Assembly: GCA_002706585.1 (NCBI GenBank)
Contig: PALU01000025.1
Coordinates: 17,127 to 23,227 of the forward strand
Direction of reading: 5' to 3'
Source of the DNA: Rickettsiales bacterium
Lineage (GTDB): Bacteria > Pseudomonadota > Alphaproteobacteria > TMED127
DNA length: 6,101 nucleotides
The notes under the pieces were generated by a model. It made no database searches. It saw nothing but the letters and a program-made list of their open reading frames with translations, and had not been told where the DNA came from. A program made the translations under genes and the position numbers. This document shows, one piece after another, positions 1 through 6,101 of the stretch (positions are counted from its first letter, which is position 1; each line of letters opens with the position of its first letter).

Positions 1-1431
1 GGAGCCAACCCTACAGATGATATTTTCTTTAAATCTCTTCCAAAACTAAAGTTTTCTAAAGTAGTTGCATTTGGAATGATGAGAAAACATCAAGTGAATG
101 TTAAAGATGATATTGGATTAAAATCAATTCTTAATTCAGGTGTTGGTTGTGCTTGTTTAGTTGGTAAATCCTGGGATTTCAATGTAAAAAATGCACTTAA
201 AGTTGGTTTAGAGGATAACTTAGAAATGATTAGTGATACAATTTATTACTCATCAAAGAGGCTAGATGAAGTTATGTTTGATGCAGAACATTTTTTTGAT
301 GGTTTTAAAAGTAATCCAGATTATTCATTAGAGTCAATTAAAAGAGCATATGATTCAGGTGCAAAGTGGATAATATTGTGTGACACCAATGGGGGTACAC
401 TCCCATTCGAGGTTAAAGAAATAGTATCGAAAGTAAAAGAAATAATACCAGTAGAGAAAATTGGAGTTCATTTTCATAATGATACAGATAACGCCACATC
501 TAATTCGATTGAATCTATTAGATCTGGAGTTTGTCAAGTTCAGGGAACTTTTAATGGTTTAGGGGAAAGATGTGGGAATGCAAACCTAGTTAATATAGTT
601 TCTAATCTTGTTTTAAAAATGAATCTTAACTGTTCTTTAAAAAATAATTTAAAAAAACTTACTTACGTTAGTAGGTGCATTGATGAAACTTTAAATAGAC
701 AATCTGCAAGAAACCTTCCATTTGTAGGTTCAGCTGCATTTGCTCACAAAGGTGGACTTCATATTTCAGCAGTAGAGAAAGATCCCAGATGTTATGAACA
801 TATAAACCCTTCAGAGGTTGGAAATGAAAGAACTTTAGTTATTTCAAACCAGTCTGGAAAGAGCAATATTTTAAATAAATTAAAAAAATATAAAATCTCA
901 ACTAGTAAAAATGAAGATGAAATTACTAGTTTTTTAAACCTAACAAAAAAACAGGAATTTCTTGGGTATGCATATGATGGAGCTGAAGCTAGTTTCGAAT
1001 TATTAGCTAGAAGAAAGTTTCAAAAACTAAAGGAGTTTTATAGTTTAGCTAGTTTTAAAGTTTCAGATGAAAAAAGACTAAATGAATCAGGCAGTTTCAA
1101 ACCATTTTCTGAAGCCAAAGTTAAAATTTTTGTTGGGAACAAAGAATTTTATAGTGCATCAGAAGGTAACGGACCAATCCATGCACTTGATAATGCTTTA
1201 AGAAAAGCTTTAATAAGATTTTATCCAAAATTAAAAGAATTGAATCTTATTGATTATAAAGTAAGAATTTTAACACCTGAAGATGGCACAAAAGCACTTG
1301 TTAGAGTCAGGATAGAATCATCAAATAAAAATCAAACCTGGTCAACTATTGGGGTCTCTTACAATGTTATTGATGCATCATATATAGCTTTACATGATAG
1401 TATTACTTATCATTTATTAAAAATTAAATAA
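1..1431 (+). CDS. cimA: (R)-citramalate synthase, 5'-truncated by window edge
   Basis: Condenses pyruvate with acetyl-CoA to (R)-citramalate, the first step of threonine-independent isoleucine synthesis, in the cytosol. The reading frame is open from base 1 and coding before the first ATG pair at 76, so that ATG is internal. 476 residues are visible; family members are about 520-540, so some 50-60 N-terminal residues, including the first catalytic R-D-G motif, lie outside. In visible numbering: HMGL-like TIM barrel to about 275, with a GKSWDF stretch and DAEHFFDG typical of citramalate synthases rather than LeuA, LCDTNGGTLP, the metal-binding HFH (H157, H159), GLGERCGN near 186-193 and AHKGGLH (H249, H254). 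A LeuA-type C-terminal regulatory/dimer domain covers about 350-475, which implies possible feedback control by isoleucine (inference). The TAA stop directly abuts the next ATG. 2-isopropylmalate or homocitrate synthase are the alternatives, less likely on these motifs. Confidence 0.93.
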   Translation, partial: GANPTDDIFFKSLPKLKFSKVVAFGMMRKHQVNVKDDIGLKSILNSGVGCACLVGKSWDFNVKNALKVGLEDNLEMISDTIYYSSKRLDEVMFDAEHFFDGFKSNPDYSLESIKRAYDSGAKWIILCDTNGGTLPFEVKEIVSKVKEIIPVEKIGVHFHNDTDNATSNSIESIRSGVCQVQGTFNGLGERCGNANLVNIVSNLVLKMNLNCSLKNNLKKLTYVSRCIDETLNRQSARNLPFVGSAAFAHKGGLHISAVEKDPRCYEHINPSEVGNERTLVISNQSGKSNILNKLKKYKISTSKNEDEITSFLNLTKKQEFLGYAYDGAEASFELLARRKFQKLKEFYSLASFKVSDEKRLNESGSFKPFSEAKVKIFVGNKEFYSASEGNGPIHALDNALRKALIRFYPKLKELNLIDYKVRILTPEDGTKALVRVRIESSNKNQTWSTIGVSYNVIDASYIALHDSITYHLLKIK

Positions 1432-2145
1432 ATGGTTTTTGATTTAAAAACTTCACTCGAGATTATTTTAGTAAACACTCAATTACCCGAAAATTTGGGT
1501 GCTACTGCAAGAGGTATGTTAAATTTTCATATTCAAAACCTAAGATTGGTAGATCCTCATTTTGAGATGAATAATGAAAAAATATTACCAATATCTGCAG
1601 GTGCTGATCATGTTATTAATAAAATTAAAGTATATGAAAATTTTGAAAAATCAATTAGTGATCTTGATTACATCATTGCTACAACAAATAGAGAAAGAAC
1701 TCTTAAAAAAAAAAAAATAAACTTTAATGAAATTTTGAAACTCATTAATTCAAATAAAAAAATAGGTATTATTTTTGGACCCGAAAAATCTGGACTTAAT
1801 AATGATCATATTTCTCTTTCAGATTATATTCTTAAAATTCCATCTAATAAAAAATTCTCATCAATAAATCTTTCTCACGCAGTTACAATTGTGTGTTATG
1901 AAATTTCTAAAAGTATTTATCGTAATATAAAGTCAAATAATAAGGTATATGATTTAGCACCAAAAAAAGAACTTATGAATTTTTATAAAATTCTCGAAAA
2001 TAGACTTGATGAGAAAAATTTTTTTATGGTTGATGAGCGAAAAAAAATGACAATTCAAAAAATTCGCAATATTTTTAGTAAATCATTATTGAATATTAAT
2101 GAAATAAAGATACTTCTTGGTATTTTAAAATCTTTAGAGAAGTAA
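1432..2145 (+). CDS. trmJ: TrmH/SpoU-family RNA 2'-O-methyltransferase, TrmJ-like
   Basis: Predicted SAM-dependent ribose 2'-O-methyltransferase with the trefoil-knot (SPOUT) fold. The TrmJ subgroup methylates tRNA position 32. All three SpoU motifs are visible in 237 residues: ENLGATAR at 20-27 (catalytic Arg27), FGPEKSGL at 115-122, and SSINLSHAV at 143-151. A charged helical tail ends in EIKILLGILKSLE, like the C-terminal helix of TrmJ (E. coli protein about 246 residues). The first residues run straight into the motif 1 strand, which supports the ATG at 1432. This ATG immediately follows the cimA stop (TAAATG) with no Shine-Dalgarno sequence, so translation probably depends on coupling to cimA. 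Codons 92-95 are AAA inside a run of 13 A (1705-1717). The fold and chemistry are well supported; the exact RNA target is inferred from the family, and an rRNA target cannot be excluded. Confidence 0.86.
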   Translation: MVFDLKTSLEIILVNTQLPENLGATARGMLNFHIQNLRLVDPHFEMNNEKILPISAGADHVINKIKVYENFEKSISDLDYIIATTNRERTLKKKKINFNEILKLINSNKKIGIIFGPEKSGLNNDHISLSDYILKIPSNKKFSSINLSHAVTIVCYEISKSIYRNIKSNNKVYDLAPKKELMNFYKILENRLDEKNFFMVDERKKMTIQKIRNIFSKSLLNINEIKILLGILKSLEK

Positions 2146-2163
2146 ATTATTAAACAAATTAAA

Positions 2164-2191
2164 TTGACATAGATTTTTATAAAAGTATATT
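2164..2191 (+). promoter_or_regulatory. candidate sigma-70 promoter for rpsD
   Basis: A perfect -35 box TTGACA (2164-2169) is separated by 16 bases from TATATT (2186-2191, five of six matches to TATAAT). It lies in the 54-base gap between trmJ and rpsD. Only eight bases, all pyrimidines (2192-2199), separate the -10 box from the rpsD ATG. The first purine in the usual start window is the A of the ATG at 2200, so the predicted transcript is leaderless or nearly so. The match is strong, but in AT-rich DNA it remains a prediction. Confidence 0.6.
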
Positions 2192-2199
2192 CCTTTCTT

Positions 2200-2817
2200 A
2201 TGACAAGAATTCTAAAGTCTAAGTATAAAGTTGACAGAAGATTAAGATGTAATCTTTGGGGAAGACCCAAAAGTCCTTTTAACAGAAGAGACTATCCACC
2301 CGGACATAATGGACAGAATAAAAGAAGAAAACCATCTGACTTTGGCACTCAACTTATGGCTAAACAGAGATTAAAATCTCACTATGGTTATATTACAGAA
2401 AAACAATTCAGAAACCTTTTTTTTAAAGCTTCAAAAATAAAAGGAAATACAAGTGAAAACCTTATTGAACTATTAGAAAGAAGATTAGATGCCGTTGTTT
2501 ACAGAATGAAGTTTGTAACTACAATATTTGCAGCTAGACAGTTTGTTAGCCATGGGCATGTCATAGTAAATGGAAAAAAAGTTACAATCCCTTCATATAA
2601 TATTAAAGATGGAGATATAATTGAGGTTAAGGAAAAGAGTAGGGAAATGCCGATTGTTCTTGAAGCTATAAGTTCGACTGAGCGAGATTCTCCAGAATAT
2701 CTTTCCGTAGATTATGATAAAATGAAAGGTACTTTTCTTAAGGGACCGAAGCCTCAAGAGGTCCCATATCCAGTGGTTATGGAGCCCAATTTAGTTATCG
2801 AATACTATTCTAGATAG
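2200..2817 (+). CDS. rpsD: 30S ribosomal protein S4
   Basis: Primary 16S rRNA-binding protein that nucleates assembly of the 30S body and contributes to decoding accuracy. The 205 residues match the usual length (about 205). The N-terminal region has KYKVDRRL and NLWGRPKSP (8-26) followed by a basic stretch, then SDFGTQL (46-52) and EKQFRNLF. The S4 RNA-binding domain lies at about 95-157, with [20 protein letters not shown] and VNGKKV. The C-terminus [10 protein letters not shown] resembles alphaproteobacterial S4. The usual GPGQHG motif reads PPGHNG here (33-38). The start aligns with the family N-terminus, although no Shine-Dalgarno sequence precedes it. The gene is separate from the rpsM-rpsK-rpoA operon in which S4 sits in E. 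coli, and it has its own candidate promoter. It ends with tandem in-frame stops, TAG then TAA (2815-2820). Confidence 0.97.
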   Translation: MTRILKSKYKVDRRLRCNLWGRPKSPFNRRDYPPGHNGQNKRRKPSDFGTQLMAKQRLKSHYGYITEKQFRNLFFKASKIKGNTSENLIELLERRLDAVVYRMKFVTTIFAARQFVSHGHVIVNGKKVTIPSYNIKDGDIIEVKEKSREMPIVLEAISSTERDSPEYLSVDYDKMKGTFLKGPKPQEVPYPVVMEPNLVIEYYSR

Positions 2818-2844
2818 TAATTTTTCTATTTACTAGATTTTTTT
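2810..2844 (+). terminator. candidate Rho-independent terminator after rpsD
   Basis: CTAG (2810-2813) can pair with CTAG (2833-2836) and ATAG (2814-2817) with CTAT (2826-2829). This gives an 8-bp stem with a 3-base bulge (2830-2832) and an 8-base loop, followed by A and seven T (2838-2844). A competing 6-bp stem pairs TAGTAA (2815-2820) with TTACTA (2830-2835). The stem is low in GC and its 5' arm starts inside the last rpsD codons, so strength is uncertain. Position and T tract are right for a terminator in a very AT-rich genome. Confidence 0.4.
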
Positions 2845-2856
2845 AACATCTAAAAT
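2829..2856 (+). promoter_or_regulatory. weak candidate promoter for the glycosyltransferase gene
   Basis: TTTACT (2829-2834, four of six matches to TTGACA) lies 16 bases upstream of TAAAAT (2851-2856, five of six matches to TATAAT). Transcription would begin near 2863, leaving a leader of about 14 bases that just includes the AGAGGA ribosome binding site. The -35 box overlaps the 3' arm of the candidate rpsD terminator. Matches of this quality occur by chance in AT-rich DNA, so confidence is low. Confidence 0.3.
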
Positions 2857-2863
2857 GCTCTTA

Positions 2864-2870
2864 AAGAGGA
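2864..2870 (+). promoter_or_regulatory. Shine-Dalgarno site for the glycosyltransferase
   Basis: AAGAGGA, with GAGG at 2866-2869, sits six bases before the ATG at 2877. It fixes the start of the glycosyltransferase. It is the only clear Shine-Dalgarno sequence in the window: trmJ, rpsD, bolA and grxD have none that I can see. Confidence 0.65.
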
Positions 2871-2876
2871 TTTAAC

Positions 2877-3629
2877 ATGAAGCTTTCAGCACTTATTATA
2901 GCTAGAAATGAAGAAACAAAAATCGAAAGTTGTCTTAAATGTTTAAATTTTGTAGATGAAATTATAATAGTTCTAGATAGAAGTGAAGATAATACTGAGA
3001 AAATTGTAAAAAAATATACAAAGAAAATTTTTAAAGGATCATGGTTCTGTGAAGCAGAAAGGCGAAACTTTGGGTTAAATAAATGTAAATCTGATTGGGT
3101 TTTAGAAGTTGATGCAGATGAAATAATAACAAAAAAATTATCCAATGAGATTTTGAAAAGTATTAAAACAAAAAAATATGATTTTTTTTATATTTCCCTT
3201 CTGAACTTTGTTGGAATATCTTCAATAAGATTTGGTTGGATGGCTTGTATGGCGCCAGAAGGAAAATTTTGTTTATTTAAAAAAGGTAAGAAAAACTGGA
3301 TTAAGGGAAGTGTTCACCCTAGTTATTTAATAGAGGGAAATAAAGGTCCAACTCTATCAAATCCAATTTTGCATTATATGTCCAAGAATATTTCTGATCT
3401 TATAAAAAGATTCAACAGAAATACTTCTCTATATTCAGTTGATCTAAAAAGTAGGAAATCCTTGAAAAAATATTTATCTATTAGAAAAATTCTTTCTAGA
3501 TTCCTTAAATGCTATATATCAAGATCAGGATATAAAAGTGGAAAGATTGGTTTTTTAATAAGTATTTTATCCGCAATTTATCCATATGTATCAGCAAAAA
3601 AGGCTCAAAGTGAAGAATTTGAAATTTAA
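2877..3629 (+). CDS. family 2 glycosyltransferase, WaaE/KdtX-like
   Basis: Predicted GT-A fold, nucleotide-sugar-dependent glycosyltransferase. The nearest recognisable relatives (WaaE/KdtX type) add glucose to the lipopolysaccharide inner core. The 250 residues open with the GT2 signature LSALIIARNEE (3-13), followed by a DEIIIVLD strand (27-34) and SEDNTEKI. The divalent metal/nucleotide-binding motif is EVDADE (77-82, D79 and D81). The region HPSYLIEG (147-154), then HYMS and KRFNRNTSLYS (177-187), resembles the WaaE-type acceptor segment. The C-terminal part (about 222-240) is basic then hydrophobic, suggesting contact with the inner face of the cytoplasmic membrane rather than a signal peptide. 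Start is set by a good Shine-Dalgarno site. The stop overlaps that of the convergent grxD. It is the only envelope gene in an otherwise housekeeping stretch, but its composition matches its neighbours. Sugar donor and acceptor cannot be read from sequence. Confidence 0.85.
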   Translation: MKLSALIIARNEETKIESCLKCLNFVDEIIIVLDRSEDNTEKIVKKYTKKIFKGSWFCEAERRNFGLNKCKSDWVLEVDADEIITKKLSNEILKSIKTKKYDFFYISLLNFVGISSIRFGWMACMAPEGKFCLFKKGKKNWIKGSVHPSYLIEGNKGPTLSNPILHYMSKNISDLIKRFNRNTSLYSVDLKSRKSLKKYLSIRKILSRFLKCYISRSGYKSGKIGFLISILSAIYPYVSAKKAQSEEFEI

Positions 3630-3961
3630 TTTTCCTTTACTTTATATTCGATATCATGTTTTTGAAAAAGATCTTCGATTTCGCCATTTTCTGCTAATTC
3701 TCTTAGTATATCACACCCCCCAACAAACTCTTTTTTTATATATATTTGAGGTATTGTTGGCCAATTAGAGTAGTTTTTAATTCCTTCACGAATTAAATTA
3801 TCCTCAAGTACATTAAAACTTGTAAATTTAATATTAAAGTAATTTAATATTCCAATAACATTGGCTGAAAAACCACATTGAGGAAAATCAGGTGTGCCTT
3901 TCATAAAAACAACAACTTCATCACTTTTGATTATATTTTCAATCTTTTCTTTATCTTCCAT
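3626..3961 (-). CDS. grxD: monothiol glutaredoxin (Grx4/GrxD type)
   Basis: CGFS-type monothiol glutaredoxin that binds and transfers a glutathione-ligated [2Fe-2S] cluster and partners with BolA proteins. With the ATG at 3961 it has 111 residues (E. coli Grx4: 115). Visible elements: K21 of the glutathione-binding FMKGTP stretch, active-site CGFS at 29-32, WPTIPQIYI at 67-75 (cis-Pro loop), and FVGGCDI at 79-85. An upstream in-frame TTG at 3979 would add six residues and overlap bolA. The ATG is preferred because MEDKEKIENII is a typical N-terminus, it is ATG, and it leaves a 7-base gap after the bolA stop. No Shine-Dalgarno sequence is visible, so coupling to bolA is likely. It is the last gene of the purL-bolA-grxD unit. 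Its stop overlaps that of the convergent glycosyltransferase, and I see no terminator beyond it. Confidence 0.95.
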   Translation of the reverse strand: MEDKEKIENIIKSDEVVVFMKGTPDFPQCGFSANVIGILNYFNIKFTSFNVLEDNLIREGIKNYSNWPTIPQIYIKKEFVGGCDILRELAENGEIEDLFQKHDIEYKVKEN

Positions 3962-3968
3962 AAAAATA

Positions 3969-4199
3969 TTATAATGCAATTGTTGTTAACATTAAAGCGT
4001 GAAGTTCATTTCCCATTCGATTGCCGAGTGCCTTATAAACTAACTGATGTTGTTGTATCTTTGATAATCCCTTAAATTTTTTTGATTTAATCTTTGCATG
4101 ATAATGATTGTTATCACCTTTAAGATCATCAATTTTAATCTGTGCATCAGGTATTTCTTTTTTTATTAGAACGATAATTTCTTCTGACTTTATTGGCAT
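3969..4199 (-). CDS. bolA: BolA family protein
   Basis: Small BolA/IbaG-type protein (76 residues, class II KH-like fold). BolA proteins form [2Fe-2S]-bridged heterodimers with CGFS glutaredoxins, and some bind DNA as regulators. Visible family features: N-terminal amphipathic helix (4-15), GDNNHYHAKI (28-37) corresponding to the variable His/Cys loop, the FKGLSKIQQHQLVY helix-turn segment (42-55, H51), and ELHALML (65-71), whose H67 is the conserved cluster-ligand histidine. The length is short but normal for the IbaG/BolA2-like branch. Its ATG shares one base with the purL stop (TAATG on the minus strand), implying translational coupling, and grxD follows directly. Function with the adjacent glutaredoxin is inferred from the family and from adjacency. 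Whether it also acts as a transcription factor cannot be told. Confidence 0.93.
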   Translation of the reverse strand: MPIKSEEIIVLIKKEIPDAQIKIDDLKGDNNHYHAKIKSKKFKGLSKIQQHQLVYKALGNRMGNELHALMLTTIAL

Positions 4200-6101
4200 T
4201 ATTTCATATATTTTGGTAACCAGTTCCTATGATATTTTATAAGATCTTTTACAGATATTGCAAATTGATTTACAAAATTTAATGTTTTACCTTCTATCTC
4301 TCCAATCATTTCTGCATGAATGTGATTTTTTAATAAATAATCTAAAAATTTTTTTTTTTCTTTGATAATTAAAATGTACCTTGATTGGTCTTCTCCAAAT
4401 AACCACTCTTCAATTTTTTTTACTTTTTTCGGGATAAAAATTTTCATTCCAACGTTATTTCTTATACAAATTTCAGCTAATCCAATAGCAATTCCTCCCT
4501 CAGATAAGTCATGACAACCAATAACTAAATCTTTTTCCCTTATGATTCTTTTAACAAAATTTCCATTTTTTAATTCTTGTTTTAGATTTAATTTAGGAGG
4601 ATTTCCTCTATAGATTTTTTTAATTTGATTATAACTTGATAGATCTAGATGCCCAAAAGTTTTTCCAATAATAAAAATATGCGCATCTTGTTTTGCAGAG
4701 AAATCCTTAGCAAATTTAATATCTTCAATTAAACCTACTCCTCCAATAACTGGAGTTGGCAATATAGACTTTTTATTAGTTTCATTATACAAAGAGACAT
4801 TTCCTGAAACTACTGGATAATTTAAGAAATTACATGCTTCTTTTATACCCTCAATAGATTTTTTTATCTCATACATAATATTAGTTTTTTCTGGATTACC
4901 AAAATTTAAATTATCTGTTATTGCAATTGGTTGTGCTCCTGAAGCAATGAGGTTTCTCCAAGATTCAGCAACCGATATTTTTGAGCCAAGTTTAGGGTCT
5001 GCTTTACAATAAATCGGATTGCAATCTGAAGTAATGGCAATTGCTTTTTTTGTTCCATGTATCCTTACAACAGCAGAGTCAGCTTTGCCTGAGGAAAATA
5101 TTGTATCTCCCATTACGGAGGAATCGTATTGAGAAAATAGCCAATCCTTAGAGCAACAGTTTGGACTTGAGATTATTTTAATGAGCGCTTTTTTAGGATC
5201 GATATTTATGTCTTTAGATTTTAATTTTTCTTGTTTCCCCTTTTTATATGGTCGAGAATATTCTGGAGATAAATCTGCAAGAGGTTTGATAGGTAATGAA
5301 CCAACTATTTTTTTTTTATGAAAGATTTCCATTTTGCCAGTCTTTGTGATTTGACCAACTTCTACAGCATCAAGCCCCCATTTTTTAAAGATTTTTAACG
5401 TTAATTTTTTTCTATCTGGTTTTATTACCATCAACATTCTTTCTTGAGTCTCTGACAGCATCATTTCATATGGAGTCATATTTTCTTCACGGCAAGGAAT
5501 TTTATCTAAGAAAAGTTTTACACCACAATTACCTTTTGATGCCATTTCAAATGATGATGAAGTAAGTCCAGCTGCCCCCATATCTTGAATAGCAACAATT
5601 GCATCTTCTTTCATTAATTCCAGACATGATTCAAGTAGGAGTTTTTCAATAAAAGGATCTCCAACTTGGACTTGCGGTCTCTGTTCATTTGTTTTGTCGT
5701 CAAACTCAGCAGAAGCCATCGTTGCTCCATGAATCCCATCTCTTCCAGTCTTAGAGCCAACATAAATAAGCGGATTCCCATTACCTTTTGCTTTAGAATA
5801 AAAAATTTTATTTTTTTTTACTAATCCAACACACATAGCATTAACTAGAATATTTTTATTATAACTTTCATGAAAAAAACACTCTCCACCAACAGTAGGA
5901 ATTCCAACACAATTTCCATAATCTCCAATGCCTTTAACTACACCTGATAAAAGACTTTTAGTTCTATTATTTTTAATATCTCCAAACCTTAAAGAATTTA
6001 AATTAGCAATAGGTCTGGCACCCATAGTAAAAACATCTCTCATGATTCCTCCAACCCCAGTAGCTGCACCTTGATAAGGTTCAATGAATGATGGATGGTT
6101 A
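4199..6101 (-). CDS. purL: phosphoribosylformylglycinamidine synthase subunit PurL, 5'-truncated
   Basis: ATP-dependent synthetase subunit that converts FGAR to FGAM with ammonia from PurQ, the fourth step of de novo purine synthesis. The frame is open through the right edge. The first complete codons read [18 protein letters not shown], the conserved segment before the ATG at 6043, so that ATG is internal. 633 residues are visible; the small bacterial PurL has about 730, so roughly 95 N-terminal residues are missing. Visible signatures (visible numbering): [16 protein letters not shown] at 115-130, DMGAAGL at 173-179, SETQERM at 216-222, [10 protein letters not shown] at 324-333, GNVSLYNET at 433-441, CHDLSEGG at 529-536. 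These show both AIRS-like halves. The length and lack of a glutaminase domain mean it needs separate PurQ and PurS, which often lie just upstream in alphaproteobacteria (outside this window). The stop overlaps the bolA start by one base. Confidence 0.97.
   Translation of the reverse strand, partial: NHPSFIEPYQGAATGVGGIMRDVFTMGARPIANLNSLRFGDIKNNRTKSLLSGVVKGIGDYGNCVGIPTVGGECFFHESYNKNILVNAMCVGLVKKNKIFYSKAKGNGNPLIYVGSKTGRDGIHGATMASAEFDDKTNEQRPQVQVGDPFIEKLLLESCLELMKEDAIVAIQDMGAAGLTSSSFEMASKGNCGVKLFLDKIPCREENMTPYEMMLSETQERMLMVIKPDRKKLTLKIFKKWGLDAVEVGQITKTGKMEIFHKKKIVGSLPIKPLADLSPEYSRPYKKGKQEKLKSKDINIDPKKALIKIISSPNCCSKDWLFSQYDSSVMGDTIFSSGKADSAVVRIHGTKKAIAITSDCNPIYCKADPKLGSKISVAESWRNLIASGAQPIAITDNLNFGNPEKTNIMYEIKKSIEGIKEACNFLNYPVVSGNVSLYNETNKKSILPTPVIGGVGLIEDIKFAKDFSAKQDAHIFIIGKTFGHLDLSSYNQIKKIYRGNPPKLNLKQELKNGNFVKRIIREKDLVIGCHDLSEGGIAIGLAEICIRNNVGMKIFIPKKVKKIEEWLFGEDQSRYILIIKEKKKFLDYLLKNHIHAEMIGEIEGKTLNFVNQFAISVKDLIKYHRNWLPKYMK

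Noticed and set aside
76..78. ATG as the start of the citramalate synthase gene
   Set aside because: The frame is open to base 1 and the residues before it match the family, so it is an internal methionine.
355..537. Minus-strand open frame opposite citramalate synthase
   Set aside because: Antisense to the conserved barrel of cimA, and its Tyr/Phe/Arg-rich translation has no family features.
2055..2270. Minus-strand open frame across the trmJ-rpsD gap
   Set aside because: It is antisense to two well-supported genes and the promoter between them, with no recognisable domain or ribosome binding site.
2861..3145. Minus-strand open frame opposite the glycosyltransferase start
   Set aside because: Low-complexity Ser/Leu/Phe-rich translation antisense to a clear GT2 domain; a shadow of the real gene.
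3825..3851. 11-base direct repeat AATTTAATATT at 3825-3835 and 3841-3851
   Set aside because: It lies inside grxD, is read in different frames and consists only of A and T. Chance low complexity explains it.
3962..3979. TTG-initiated extension of grxD by six residues
   Set aside because: It would overlap bolA, uses a rarer start codon, and adds residues with no family match. The ATG at 3961 gives a typical N-terminus.
3586..4075. Two plus-strand open frames opposite grxD and bolA
   Set aside because: Both are hydrophobic shadow translations antisense to well-conserved genes, without ribosome binding sites.
6041..6043. ATG (minus strand) as the start of purL
   Set aside because: The upstream frame encodes the conserved [11 protein letters not shown] segment through the window edge, so the true start lies outside.

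Overview
This window is a gene-dense, AT-rich piece (about 30% G+C by eye) of what looks like a small, streamlined bacterial chromosome. The purL-bolA-grxD cluster, the alphaproteobacterial-type ribosomal protein S4 and the very short intergenic gaps point to an alphaproteobacterium. A SAR11/Pelagibacterales-like or similar low-GC free-living marine lineage fits best, but this is inference from gene order and composition. There is no rRNA gene or other decisive marker. I see no tRNA, CRISPR array, insertion sequence, phage gene or origin.

Layout. On the plus strand: the 3' nine-tenths of cimA (citramalate synthase, entering from the left edge), abutted without a spacer by a TrmJ-type RNA 2'-O-methyltransferase. 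A 54-base gap with a near-consensus promoter follows, then rpsD (30S protein S4). A 59-base gap holds a candidate terminator, a weaker candidate promoter and the only clear Shine-Dalgarno sequence in the window. It precedes a family 2 glycosyltransferase of the WaaE/KdtX type. On the minus strand, read from the right edge inwards: purL (large subunit of FGAM synthase, 5' end outside the window), bolA and grxD, packed as an operon. The two gene sets run tail to tail and share the four bases TTAA as overlapping stop codons (3626-3629).

Function. The genes are core metabolism and translation: isoleucine precursor synthesis by the pyruvate route (cimA), tRNA modification (trmJ-like), ribosome assembly (rpsD), cell-envelope saccharide synthesis (glycosyltransferase), purine synthesis (purL), and the BolA/monothiol glutaredoxin pair that handles [2Fe-2S] clusters. 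BolA and Grx4-type proteins are known physical partners, so their adjacency is functionally meaningful.

I found no convincing new biological system. The points most worth a second look are the rpsD promoter, which predicts a leaderless or nearly leaderless S4 mRNA, the shared stop codons of the convergent genes, and the overlap of terminator and promoter signals behind rpsD.
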